Below the pieces are notes generated by a model. That model saw nothing but the letters and a program-made list of their open reading frames with translations. It ran no database searches and had not been told where the DNA came from. The position numbers and the translations under genes were made by a program. A stretch of 64,000 bases of DNA. Source: Gammaproteobacteria bacterium (GTDB lineage: Bacteria > Pseudomonadota > Gammaproteobacteria > Xanthomonadales > Marinicellaceae). Positions 55,883 to 64,000 of this stretch are shown here, in pieces (the first letter of the stretch is position 1; every line of letters starts with the position of its first letter). The stretch covers positions 1 to 64,000 of the forward strand of contig JAUIGR010000009.1 of NCBI GenBank assembly GCA_030430025.1, read 5' to 3'.

Positions 55883-56743
55883 TCAGTTGACGTTAATAGG
55901 TAAAATGGTATCTACTGTTTCATCACCTAATCGGCCAATGAATTGTAGGGTTAAGGGCTGATCATGCGGTATATTCAGCTCATAATCAGAAATATCCACA
56001 TTGATCATTCGAGTATAGCCAGGCAGCACCGGCATGCTGGGCATTTCGCCTTTGGCTAATAAACCATTAATTTGTGGAGATTCTTGCTCTAGTATATTTT
56101 CAAGATTAATCAATGTAGAGTTCGGTTCACCTAACCACAATAGCCAATGACCTTTATAGCGTATAAAGGAGTTGCCTGTATTCATTGTTTCTAAGCGTAT
56201 ATGTTGATTTTCTATTTTTGCACTCAGAGTTTTTCCTGTTTTAATTTTTTCACCAATATGGACATAAATGGCAGATCCTATTTTGAACTTGAAATTGATC
56301 GTTCCCTCTTTAGGTTTTTCCTTCAATTGTTGATTAAAATAGAGCATTAGACGGTGTTCTCCTTCTGGTATTTGGTTGGGCGGTCTTAATGCCAGTCTAA
56401 TAGTCTGTGTGGAATTGGGTTCCAGAGTGAAATTAAGAGGGTTAACAATAACCCAGTTAGTCAGTGAGTCAGCAGTTAATGGTATGGGTTGTACTTGATT
56501 CATTTCATCCAGGGTCCAACTCTCTACATTGGTAGAGACATGAACAGCATGCTCTTTTTTGTTAATGATACGAAAGCTATGTGTTTTATTGATTTCTGTA
56601 CTGTCAATTTCTAAAACACTGGGAGTTACCGCTATTTGTGCTTTGGAATCTATTGTCCAAGTGATTATTGATAAAAGTAGTAGATAATGTAATTTATTCA
56701 ATATTGTTTCATTAATGAGCGATGCTTTAACTGTTAATTTCAT
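55883..56743 (-). CDS. PapD-like periplasmic chaperone
   Basis: The 286-residue protein has an unusually long N-terminal signal region (hydrophobic run about 18-34, cleavage near K-A-Q). The first Ig-like domain follows, with I-A-V-T-P-S-V-L-E-I, N-W-V-I-V-N-P and R-L-A-L-R-P-P, wording typical of alternative chaperone-usher chaperones. A second domain ends I-L-P-I-N-V-N. Such chaperones hold pilin subunits in the periplasm by donor strand complementation. It precedes the usher-like gene, with a GGGAG site before its ATG. The classical PapD-type pair of basic subunit-binding residues was not confirmed. Confidence 0.8.
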   Translation of the reverse strand: MKLTVKASLINETILNKLHYLLLLSIITWTIDSKAQIAVTPSVLEIDSTEINKTHSFRIINKKEHAVHVSTNVESWTLDEMNQVQPIPLTADSLTNWVIVNPLNFTLEPNSTQTIRLALRPPNQIPEGEHRLMLYFNQQLKEKPKEGTINFKFKIGSAIYVHIGEKIKTGKTLSAKIENQHIRLETMNTGNSFIRYKGHWLLWLGEPNSTLINLENILEQESPQINGLLAKGEMPSMPVLPGYTRMINVDISDYELNIPHDQPLTLQFIGRLGDETVDTILPINVN

Positions 56744-56768
56744 TTCTACTCCCTGGGTTATGGGTTAA

Positions 56769-57314
56769 TTAAAACGGTTTCAGTTCAATGTTGATTTGGC
56801 TTGAAAAATTGACTGCTTTGAGTGAGTCTGAATTTATATGTAAAATAATTCCGCCTTCAATAATTTCAGAACCATCTTTTTGCTGTTGTCTCCTTTGTAT
56901 CCAAGGTTTAATGGACATTGAAGCCAGCATAGATGTTGGATCGTTGTCATACCAGTTGGTCGTCACTGGTATATCAACATGTGACCAATTTTTAGGTAAG
57001 ATCACTCGCCATAAATTGGGTATGGTTTTTATAATAACTTTGTTTCGATTAGGAGCAATCGGTGGAAGATCCACAAATAACCCACCTGATTGATAGTAAG
57101 CATTCCCAGAGGCTATGCCCATTGGAATTTCAGTAATTTTAATGGCCTTATTAGGCGTTAAATCGATATGGTTGTTGGGGTGGCCCAATAAAATGAGTTG
57201 TGGTTGGTTCTTTTGATGTGTCGAAGTTAATTCTTCAATTAGGTTATGTTTAAATTCATTGCTGACACTTACGCCTAACTGGGCTAACATGATTATTGTT
57301 GGTGCGAGTCTCAT
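56769..57314 (-). CDS. Secreted protein in the chaperone-usher-like locus, possible minor subunit
   Basis: The 181-residue protein has a signal-like N-terminus (M-R-L-A-P-T-I-I-M-L-A-Q-L-G). The rest is beta-rich and ends N-I-E-L-K-P-F, an alternating strand such as pilin subunits use. No named family is recognised. It lies between the pilin-like gene and the chaperone gene, in the place where an adapter or tip subunit is often encoded. The start has only weak ribosome-site context, so it may depend on coupling. Confidence 0.65.
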   Translation of the reverse strand: MRLAPTIIMLAQLGVSVSNEFKHNLIEELTSTHQKNQPQLILLGHPNNHIDLTPNKAIKITEIPMGIASGNAYYQSGGLFVDLPPIAPNRNKVIIKTIPNLWRVILPKNWSHVDIPVTTNWYDNDPTSMLASMSIKPWIQRRQQQKDGSEIIEGGIILHINSDSLKAVNFSSQINIELKPF

Positions 57315-57341
57315 GGGTGAATATCATGTGTATTTGATTAA

Positions 57342-57372
57342 TTGTTATGGGTATTGAGAATACCCATAACAA
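57342..57372 (-). other. 14-bp perfect hairpin immediately downstream of the pilin-like gene
   Basis: Bases 57342-57355 pair perfectly with 57359-57372 across a 3-nt loop. It begins 16 nt after the pilin-like stop and is not followed by a T-run, so it is more likely an intercistronic stem that protects the upstream mRNA than a terminator. This would raise expression of the first gene over the distal genes. Confidence 0.75.
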
Positions 57373-57388
57373 AATACTGGTTAATATA

Positions 57389-57979
57389 TCAAATAGACGT
57401 TATTGATACTGTTATTTCTTGACCAGCTACAGTATGAGTACCAGAAAGACTGAGTCCACTTAAGTCCAGAACTGCTGTATACCCACCCAAATCCCCAGAT
57501 AGACTTGGACCCGAAAATGAGGCAGGTGCAGGTGAAACAGAGGTGATACTGATAGTAGAACCACCGTTAGCTAGAGGCACAGATTGGTTTAGTGCAGCAT
57601 TCATAACTACGGTTCCCGCACCAGTAGGATCTTGGACGCCGTCAACTTCCCAGGCGTTGCTGATATTGAGTGTTACAGCACTTAAATCAGGTGGTACAAT
57701 AGCAGTGTAAGAAACATCTAAATCCCCTGCGTTATATGTAGCTGTGACAAAACCTGCATTACCATAATCACACTCAAATCCGACGGCTGCTGCTACACAT
57801 GATGTGCCGCCGTCGAGTAATGCTGCCATGGCTGTTGCATCTATAGTGATACCTAATGTCGAGTAGTAACGCAGATAAGTTACACTTTCAACAGCTATAT
57901 CAGCATCGACTAATCCTGCATTAGAGACACCTGGAACTAACATCGTTAATGCCAGACCGACTTTTTTATAAGTTTTCAT
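57389..57979 (-). CDS. Probable major pilin/fimbrial subunit of the chaperone-usher-like locus
   Basis: The 196-residue protein has a signal peptide (about 1-20, L-T-M-L-V-P-G-V-S-N-A-G) and a small, Gly/Ala/Ser-rich, beta-type mature chain. A cysteine pair (T-S-C and F-E-C-D-Y) is near residue 70, and a final strand I-T-V-S-I-T-S-I matches an alternating pilin C-terminus. GGGGAA precedes the ATG at 57979; a longer frame to 58024 is less likely because it would put residues ahead of the signal. It is the first gene of the locus, bracketed by two perfect 14-bp inverted repeats. The sequence is divergent from known pilins, so the name is inference from context. Confidence 0.65.
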   Translation of the reverse strand: MKTYKKVGLALTMLVPGVSNAGLVDADIAVESVTYLRYYSTLGITIDATAMAALLDGGTSCVAAAVGFECDYGNAGFVTATYNAGDLDVSYTAIVPPDLSAVTLNISNAWEVDGVQDPTGAGTVVMNAALNQSVPLANGGSTISITSVSPAPASFSGPSLSGDLGGYTAVLDLSGLSLSGTHTVAGQEITVSITSI

Positions 57980-57995
57980 AACTAATTTCCCCATA

Positions 57996-58031
57996 ATCTG
58001 AAATGATTGTTTGAAGTCAATCATTTCAGAT
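57996..58031. promoter_or_regulatory. 14-bp perfect inverted repeat just upstream of the pilin-like start
   Basis: Bases 57996-58009 pair perfectly with 58018-58031 over an 8-nt spacer. It ends 16 nt before the ATG, directly ahead of the ribosome site. It may be an operator, or in RNA a 5' hairpin. The remaining gap up to the fabI stop (to 58232) shows no other clear structure. Confidence 0.7.
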
Positions 58032-58232
58032 ACACCCTTAAAATTTAAACTGAATGAAAGACCCCTGATGAAAACAAGTACTCACACATATGAGACCATC
58101 TTCACTATTTAAAATAGCACATTATTTTTTAATTGTGAATTGTTTTTTGGATATTTGCACAATGTTCAATTGTTGATTGGCGCATACAGCAAACTTACTA
58201 TTATGAGTGACGTTTTTTGTCGGTCAGTGGTA

Positions 58233-59021
58233 TTAACCGACCTCTGTCATTGCCATGATGTTATAGCCGGCATCAACATAAGTGATCTCGCCAGTGATAC
58301 CCGAAGCCCAATCTGAACATAAGAACGTAGCTGCTTTGGCAACATCGATTTGTGTAACACTGCGTTTGAGTGGGGTAGCCTTTTCAACATGATCAAGCAT
58401 AGATTTAAAATTACCTATACCAGAAGCTGCGAGTGTTTTAATTGGACCTGCTGATATGCCGTTAACACGGATGCCTTGTGGACCCAGTGCATGAGCCATA
58501 TAACGGACATTGGCTTCAAGAGCTGCTTTGGCCACACCCATCACGTTGTAATTATTCATTGCCCTTATGGCCCCAAGATAGGTTAATGTAAGTAAAGCAG
58601 CCCCATCACGTCCGGTCATCATTTCTCGGCCAGCATTACCCAAAGCTGCAAAGCTGTATGAGCTGATGTCCATAGCGGTTTGGTATCCTGACCGCGTTAA
58701 GTTATCTAGATAATTGCCTTGCAATAATTCTCGGGGAGCAAATCCCACGGAGTGGACAATGATATCTAAGCCATCCCATTCTTTAGCTAATTCTGTGAAG
58801 ACATCATTGATTTGTTGATCTGATGATACGTTACAAGGCAAGACAATTTCAGAACGGGTTTCTTCTGCGATTTTATCGACTCTTTTTTTGAGTTTGTCAT
58901 CGAGGTAAGTAAAGGCCAGCTCTGCGCCTTGTTGATGCATGAATTCAGCGATGCTCCAGGCGATAGATCGGTTGGAAGCAACACCAACAATCAAGGCTTT
59001 TTTACCTGTTAATATTCCCAT
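58233..59021 (-). CDS. fabI: Enoyl-ACP reductase FabI
   Basis: FabI reduces enoyl-ACP in the last step of each fatty-acid elongation cycle. NAD-binding [10 protein letters not shown], the active-site Y148 and Y158, and K165 in N-Y-N-V-M-G-V-A-K are present, matching the E. coli pattern. The 262 residues are normal. It lies 2 nt after the yceI-like stop and ends the mfd-csiV-yceI-fabI minus-strand group. Confidence 0.96.
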   Translation of the reverse strand: MGILTGKKALIVGVASNRSIAWSIAEFMHQQGAELAFTYLDDKLKKRVDKIAEETRSEIVLPCNVSSDQQINDVFTELAKEWDGLDIIVHSVGFAPRELLQGNYLDNLTRSGYQTAMDISSYSFAALGNAGREMMTGRDGAALLTLTYLGAIRAMNNYNVMGVAKAALEANVRYMAHALGPQGIRVNGISAGPIKTLAASGIGNFKSMLDHVEKATPLKRSVTQIDVAKAATFLCSDWASGITGEITYVDAGYNIMAMTEVG

Positions 59022-59023
59022 GA

Positions 59024-59629
59024 CTATGATCCTGTGTTGTTTTTTAAGTGATCGATTTTATGAAATACCAATTTGAAGTCAACAGGCACTTCATAGCTGA
59101 TAGCCTGTAAACCCGCTAGTTTGAGTAATTGATTGACTCCGTTATCTAACTGGAAATCTTTAGCATTTATAACCACAGGTTGATAACTTGTGATAATCAG
59201 TTTTTGATCAGCTGCTTGAACCATAACAGGCGTGGTGTAAGATTTTTGGTGGCCGTGTAAGGAGAGCTTAAATGATATATTTATCACTTCATTTAACGTG
59301 ATTTGCTTGGGAGAGATTGCTGTCACTTCTGCAAATGGATAAATATTGGTTTCAAACAAATATTCTTTAACTCGCTCATTACGAAGAGGAATTTCGGTTT
59401 CGACAGAATTGAGGTCAAGTTGGAGCTGGACTTCAAAATCAGTATTGATTTGACCATTGGTGAATGTTAATCGGTTGACCTCAGATATCGATTTGTTTTT
59501 AGTACTGACAAAACTGAGTTCGCTGGTTTCAGTATCTAACAACCAATTAGCGATAGGCGCTTTGTCTTGAATTTTGGCTTGCTGACAAGCGGTTAAAAAT
59601 AACAGACTGATAATTAATAATTTCTTCAT
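59024..59629 (-). CDS. YceI-family lipoprotein
   Basis: A lipobox L-T-A-C (C15) ends a signal peptide, so the mature protein should be lipid-anchored in the envelope. The rest is a YceI-type lipocalin barrel ([12 protein letters not shown], then L-D-L-N-S-V-E-T and N-I-Y-P-F-A-E-V), a fold known to bind isoprenoid-like lipids. The 201 residues are normal. It lies between csiV (16 nt) and fabI (2 nt). Confidence 0.9.
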   Translation of the reverse strand: MKKLLIISLLFLTACQQAKIQDKAPIANWLLDTETSELSFVSTKNKSISEVNRLTFTNGQINTDFEVQLQLDLNSVETEIPLRNERVKEYLFETNIYPFAEVTAISPKQITLNEVINISFKLSLHGHQKSYTTPVMVQAADQKLIITSYQPVVINAKDFQLDNGVNQLLKLAGLQAISYEVPVDFKLVFHKIDHLKNNTGS

Positions 59630-59645
59630 GTTTAGTCCTTGTGGT

Positions 59646-60389
59646 CTAGTTTTTCATTGTTGAAACTTTCATCAAAACACCAAATTGTTGATGATCAAAA
59701 TATTGCCATTGGCCTATATTAATTTGACTACTTTGATTGATATTGTACAAAATCAATTGATCATCTTGACCCATTCGATATAAGTCCACATTGATGTGAC
59801 CATGATAAAATTTTTGCATGGAAAAGGCGATTTTTCCTCTGAAAGTGTAGTCAGATTTAGATATTTTTGTCGTTGTGTCATCAGTGAAATCAGTAGTCAT
59901 GTGCTCAAGAGTTGCTTCATCTTCTGGGGTATACATATCTTCGGGCCAATTTGAAATCTTCACATAGCCTGGATTGCGATAGGGAGTTGCTGGTTGGCGC
60001 CATTTTTGGTAAAACAGGGCTCGTAATTGAGGGTGGTTGTCGATTTTATTGTATACAGGATTGTTTGTTGGTAGATCGTCGAAGGCAAACCAAGCCAAGG
60101 CTTCAGTATGAGCATTTTTTTCATTCAATGGCACTTGCCATTCAGTGCTTTCTTCAATAGTGTTAGCTGATTTGAATAGCGGCATATCTGAATTTGCAGC
60201 TTCCATGACATTGAGTTCTTTGAGGTTAAGTTCCACTTGGTTACTGACTTCAAAGCTATTTGGTTGGGGTAGTTCCCGAGCAAAAACGATCACTTCAATG
60301 TCATACAGCGTGTTACCCGAAGACAGCGATACGTAATTAGCTGCATATGTGTGCGTCGATAACAATAAAAGGGTAATGATAATTTTCAT
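59646..60389 (-). CDS. csiV: CsiV-like envelope protein
   Basis: The 247-residue protein has a signal peptide (about 1-16) and the family opening Y-D-I-E-V-I-V-F-A-R-E. CsiV (cell shape integrity in Vibrio) was described as a peptidoglycan-binding periplasmic factor and is often beside mfd, as here, where it overlaps mfd by 4 bp. The remaining sequence is poorly conserved, with several W and Y residues toward the end. Confidence 0.85.
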   Translation of the reverse strand: MKIIITLLLLSTHTYAANYVSLSSGNTLYDIEVIVFARELPQPNSFEVSNQVELNLKELNVMEAANSDMPLFKSANTIEESTEWQVPLNEKNAHTEALAWFAFDDLPTNNPVYNKIDNHPQLRALFYQKWRQPATPYRNPGYVKISNWPEDMYTPEDEATLEHMTTDFTDDTTTKISKSDYTFRGKIAFSMQKFYHGHINVDLYRMGQDDQLILYNINQSSQINIGQWQYFDHQQFGVLMKVSTMKN

Positions 60390-63300
60390 GACAGGAGTAT
60401 ATCAAATAAATGGTGGATGGCGTCAATTCGCTGTGCCGCTAAATCAAATTCACCGAGTAAGCGCAGTCCATCTCCGGGTAAAGGTCGATACTGGTCGGGT
60501 TTAGATTGAACCAATTTAATCAGTGTGCTAAAGAATTCAGGCGTCATGTTTTGGAATTTTAAGTCTGCTTGCTCTTCATTCATCACCAATGATCTTAACT
60601 TCAAGTTTTTAGCTTTGATTTTGATAGCCAAAACATGGAATAGGTTTTGTGCTGCCTCAGGTAAAATACCAAAACGGTCTGTTAATTCGACTTTGATTTC
60701 GTCTAAAGCTTCTCGAGACTTGGCATTGTTCATTCGTTTATAAATAGTTAAACGAGTGTAGACATCAAAAATATAAGATTCGGGTAATAAAGCAGGGATG
60801 TTAAGTTCAATATCTATGTGGTTAGCATCTTCAGAGAGGATATCAATCTCTTCTCCATTTTTCAAAGCTTCTACTGCACGTTCCAGCATTTCACAATAGA
60901 GGCTAAAACCAACGCTTTGAATCTGACCACTTTGCTCTTCTCCCAGCAATTCGCCAGAACCTCGTATCTCCATGTCATGCGTTGCGAGTGTGAAGCCGGA
61001 ACCTAAATCTTCAAGAGACTCAATGGCTTCCAGTCTTTTCTTTGCATCCTTGGTAATGGCCTTCCATCCTGGGATCAGCATGAAAGCAAATGCTTTGTGA
61101 TGTGAGCGGCCGACGCGACCACGTAACTGATGTAACTGAGCCAATCCCAATTTATCAGCTCGATTGATGATAATGGTATTAGCTGATGGGATGTCAATAC
61201 CGGATTCAATGATGGTGGTACAAACAAGGATATTGAAGCGTTGCTTATAAAAGTCAATCATCACTTCCTGTAATTCTTTTTCATGCATTTGTCCATGGGC
61301 GACGCGGACTCGGGCAGAAGGGTTGATTTTTTGAATTTGCTCAGCTATTTGCTCAATGGTTTGTACTTCATTGTGAAGAAAATACACTTGTCCTCCACGC
61401 TGGATTTCCCGGGTACAAGCTTCACTAATCAAGCTGTTATCCCATTCCACTACTTGTGTCTTAATTGCCAATCTTGATTTAGGCGGTGTGGCAATGATGG
61501 ATAAGTCCCTCAGTCCTGACAGCGCACTATTTAATGTTCTAGGAATGGGGGTGGCTGTGAGTGTCAAGAAGTCAACATCAGCCCTGAATCTTTTTAACTG
61601 GTCTTTCTGCTTGACACCAAATCGGTGCTCTTCATCAATAATAACCAAACCTAGGTTGTTAAATTTAACCCCGTTTTGAATCAGTTTATGTGTTCCAATG
61701 ATAACGTCAACACCACCAGATTGACATTGTTTTAAGATGTTCTTTGTATTTGTTGTATTAACGAAGCGTGACAGCAGTGCCACTTTAATAGGGAAGGGGG
61801 CAAAGCGATCAATAAAAGTGTCATAATGTTGTTGTGCTAACAAGGTGGTTGGTACCAGCATAACGACTTGTTTACTATCATTAGCCGCAAGGAATGCTGC
61901 TCTCATGGCAATTTCTGTTTTTCCAAAACCAACATCTCCACAGATAACCCGATCCATATGAGTTTTAGCCTGCATGTCTTTGATAACAGCATCAATGGCA
62001 TTTTGTTGATCTTCGGTTTCATCAAAAGGAAAATTTTGACAGAACTGTTGGTATTCCTCCTGGTCAATTGATAATGGTTGTCCACCTGCCGCTTCTCTTA
62101 TGGCATATAGAGACAACAATTCAGCAGCGACATCTTTGACTTTTTTGGCGGCTTTTTGCTTGGCTTTATCCCAAGCGTCAGAGCCTAGTTTATGCCAAGG
62201 TGCGTTTTCCTCTTTGGCACCAGAATATCGAGTGACCAGATGTAGTGATGAAATGGGAACAAATAATTTATCACCACCCAGATATTCTAATTCTAAGTAT
62301 TCTGCTTCGCCATCGTAATCCATTATTTTTAAACCACGATAACGACCTACACCGTGGTCTATATGGACAATGGGTGCATCAAGGTTCAAATCAGTTAGAT
62401 TGGCAATCACATCTCCTGGTGTGGCTTTGTATTTTTTTGCATGGCGTTTACGATTGACACGTTTTCCAAATAGGCAGCTTTCATCGAGAATAGTGATATG
62501 TTGTGACTTTAAATTGACTCCGATTTCAATAGCTGCTGTGGTGATGCCACGCTCATAATTTGCATTCAAAAATGATTCTATATCTCTGAATTCTTTGAAT
62601 TTATTCCTCGCATTTTTGAGTTTTTCAGAAATGAGTTCTCGGCGGCCAAGGGTATCTGCAGCGATCAGAACTCGGCCTTTGAATTGATCACAATAGGCTG
62701 CTAAAGAATGATCTGATTGTGGATTGAATTGTCTGGGAAGTTGACTGCTAAAGTCACTACCGCCGATATTTTGATTGACAGTGATGTGAGTACGATCATT
62801 CAGTAGTGTTTGAACCTCATCAGCTGTCATATAGATTTGTTTGGGTTCAAGGATTGGTCGTTGGGCATCATGACGCCGGTCTTCATAACGCGCATCAATT
62901 TGTTTTTCCCAAGTGGACAGTACTGCTTTACTGTCATGACAGTGAACAAAACAAGTTTGATCGGGTAAATAATCGAACAGATGGCTCAGCTTTTGGTGAA
63001 AAAAAGGCAAGTATTGTTCTATACCTGAGAATTTGATTTGTTTGCGTACATCTTGATAAATGCTTGATTTTCGTGTGTCTGTGTCAAACTGCTCTCTGAA
63101 TCTACTTAAAAATAATTCACGAGCTGGTTCATCAAAAGGAAATTCGTTGGCAGGCAGTACTTCAACTTGATTAACCGTTTTAACTGTCAATTGTGTTTCG
63201 GTGTCAAAAACCCGGATACTCTCCACTTCATCATCAAATAATTCAATTCGGTAGGCTTCCAGCGCACCCATGGGATAAACATCGAGTATACCACCACGAA

Positions 63301-63781
63301 TGACAAATTCGCCGGCTTCTCTGACTTCTGTAACGTGGATGTAACCATTCTTTTCAAACAAGCATCGCCATCGGTGTAAATCAAAAGTTTCTCCCAGTTT
63401 GATGTGTAGACTGCGACCATTGATAAATGTTTTATCAGGCAAACGTTGCATCAGATTTTGTACTGGCATGACCAAAACTGCTTTTTCTTTGACAGTACTT
63501 AATCGGTGTAGAAACTGCATGCGTTCGGAGACCAACTCAGGGTTCGGTGAGAATACGTCATAGGGGAGGGTATCCCAGCTGGGAAAATGTAATACATGAG
63601 ACTTTTTATTAGGACTACATAAGGTGATTTCTTCTTCAAGAATACGGCTGTGATGAACAGAGTCAGTTAATACCAATAACAGCCCATCGTATTGTTGATG
63701 ATATTCTGCCAAAGCCAAAGGCAGTGCCAATCCAGCGATTTTTTCCCAGCCAGGTGATTGTAACTGTTTGTCAGTAAACAT
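60386..63781 (-). CDS. mfd: Transcription-repair coupling factor Mfd
   Basis: Mfd removes RNA polymerase stalled at DNA lesions and recruits UvrA. The protein shows a UvrB-like N-terminus, the RNAP-interaction domain (I-V-H-I-D-H-G-V-G-R-Y), the RecG-type helicase with Walker A G-D-V-G-F-G-K-T-E and the D-E-E-H box, the TRG motif region and a C-terminal regulatory domain. The 1131 residues are normal. It is the first gene of a minus-strand group with csiV, yceI-like and fabI, divergent from the DUF1287 gene. Confidence 0.97.
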   Translation of the reverse strand: MFTDKQLQSPGWEKIAGLALPLALAEYHQQYDGLLLVLTDSVHHSRILEEEITLCSPNKKSHVLHFPSWDTLPYDVFSPNPELVSERMQFLHRLSTVKEKAVLVMPVQNLMQRLPDKTFINGRSLHIKLGETFDLHRWRCLFEKNGYIHVTEVREAGEFVIRGGILDVYPMGALEAYRIELFDDEVESIRVFDTETQLTVKTVNQVEVLPANEFPFDEPARELFLSRFREQFDTDTRKSSIYQDVRKQIKFSGIEQYLPFFHQKLSHLFDYLPDQTCFVHCHDSKAVLSTWEKQIDARYEDRRHDAQRPILEPKQIYMTADEVQTLLNDRTHITVNQNIGGSDFSSQLPRQFNPQSDHSLAAYCDQFKGRVLIAADTLGRRELISEKLKNARNKFKEFRDIESFLNANYERGITTAAIEIGVNLKSQHITILDESCLFGKRVNRKRHAKKYKATPGDVIANLTDLNLDAPIVHIDHGVGRYRGLKIMDYDGEAEYLELEYLGGDKLFVPISSLHLVTRYSGAKEENAPWHKLGSDAWDKAKQKAAKKVKDVAAELLSLYAIREAAGGQPLSIDQEEYQQFCQNFPFDETEDQQNAIDAVIKDMQAKTHMDRVICGDVGFGKTEIAMRAAFLAANDSKQVVMLVPTTLLAQQHYDTFIDRFAPFPIKVALLSRFVNTTNTKNILKQCQSGGVDVIIGTHKLIQNGVKFNNLGLVIIDEEHRFGVKQKDQLKRFRADVDFLTLTATPIPRTLNSALSGLRDLSIIATPPKSRLAIKTQVVEWDNSLISEACTREIQRGGQVYFLHNEVQTIEQIAEQIQKINPSARVRVAHGQMHEKELQEVMIDFYKQRFNILVCTTIIESGIDIPSANTIIINRADKLGLAQLHQLRGRVGRSHHKAFAFMLIPGWKAITKDAKKRLEAIESLEDLGSGFTLATHDMEIRGSGELLGEEQSGQIQSVGFSLYCEMLERAVEALKNGEEIDILSEDANHIDIELNIPALLPESYIFDVYTRLTIYKRMNNAKSREALDEIKVELTDRFGILPEAAQNLFHVLAIKIKAKNLKLRSLVMNEEQADLKFQNMTPEFFSTLIKLVQSKPDQYRPLPGDGLRLLGEFDLAAQRIDAIHHLFDILLS

Positions 63782-63852
63782 GACCTAAAAAAATGATAAA
63801 GGCGGCATTTTAACAGAAGCATTGATATATGGTCATATGATAAACTGAGCTG

Positions 63853-64000
63853 ATGAAAATGTGTTTTCTAACTTTAATTGTGATTTGGGTATACCTGCCT
63901 GAATGTTTTGGTAATGATTTGGTAGATGCTGCTTTAGAAAGGACAAAGCATGATGTTAAATATGATGGACGCTATTTGGCAATTGATTATCCAGGTGGTG
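63853..64000 (+). CDS. DUF1287 family protein, N-terminal part (cut by window edge)
   Basis: The fragment begins M-K-M-C-F-L-T-L with a signal-like segment (about 1-20) and continues A-L-E-R-T-K-H-D-V-K-Y-D-G-R-Y-L-A-I-D-Y-P-G-G, the typical N-terminal motif of DUF1287 proteins, which are exported proteins of unknown function with a cysteine-based core in the missing part. It starts 71 nt from the mfd start on the other strand, so the two share a divergent promoter region. Only 49 codons are in view. Confidence 0.8.
   Translation, partial: MKMCFLTLIVIWVYLPECFGNDLVDAALERTKHDVKYDGRYLAIDYPGG

Noticed and set aside
57996-58031. Inverted repeat considered as an end of a fimS-like invertible promoter
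   Set aside because: Both arms lie within 36 bp with an 8-nt spacer, and no second distant copy or recombinase gene was seen in the window, so a phase-switch is not supported.
1-64000. tRNA, rRNA, CRISPR array and riboswitch candidates
   Set aside because: Intergenic gaps are short. None showed a cloverleaf with CCA end, conserved rRNA segments, regular spaced repeats or a recognisable riboswitch core. A covariance-model scan would be decisive.

Overview
This 64 kb window looks like chromosome from an AT-rich, free-living gammaproteobacterium. The gene content (PilY1/PilE type IV pilus genes, a SUF operon with its own Rrf2-type regulator, ParE, MoxR-DUF58-TgpA, ClpSA, YajC-SecDF, Mfd-CsiV, a Clp-like CRP regulator and a XanB2/FkbO-type chorismatase) fits a lineage near Xanthomonadales, possibly a Marinicella-like marine bacterium. 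That placement is inference from protein style. No rRNA, tRNA, CRISPR array, prophage or transposase gene was found.

Layout. 1-1869 (+): end of a type IV pilus operon (PilY1 C-terminus, a 111-residue secreted protein, PilE-like pilin). 2105-5746 (-): a very large secreted Ig-like/DUF11 protein. 6019-12248 (+): the SUF Fe-S assembly operon (Rrf2 regulator, sufB, sufC, sufD, sufS, sufU-like) and a membrane protein. 12439-16605 (+): parE and a GGDEF/EAL sensor. 16602-24432 (-): threonine aldolase and a cusCBA-type metal efflux operon with two small Cys-rich proteins and two copies of a dispersed repeat. 24614-30670 (-): Hsp15, a secreted BNR/P-domain protein, ThrE-like exporter and MsrPQ. 30747-32670 (+): serC-cvfB, then a third repeat copy. 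33027-43330: cysK (-), then pdxB, pyk, moxR-DUF58-tgpA and clpSA (+). 43525-49988: a secreted orphan (+), sufE-cysS (-), chorismatase and CRP-like regulator (+), a GNAT-VanY fusion and a GFA protein (-). 50047-53219 (+): yajC-secD-secF. 53265-57979 (-): a divergent chaperone-usher-like locus. 58233-63781 (-): mfd-csiV-yceI-fabI. 63853-64000 (+): start of a DUF1287 gene, cut by the window edge.

How the genes work together. Sulfur handling recurs: SufS/SufU-like in the SUF operon, SufE beside CysS, and CysK. Envelope functions dominate the rest: SecDF-YajC export, pilus assembly, metal efflux, repair of oxidised periplasmic methionine (MsrPQ), and several large secreted proteins.

The strongest candidates for undescribed biology are: (1) the divergent chaperone-usher-like locus, whose putative major subunit gene is bracketed by two perfect 14-bp inverted repeats; (2) a three-copy, hairpin-rich, MITE-like intergenic repeat with imperfect terminal inverted repeats; and (3) a shared C-terminal tag, I-F-[KR]-N-G-F-[DQ]-C, on the two largest secreted proteins, which are otherwise unrelated.
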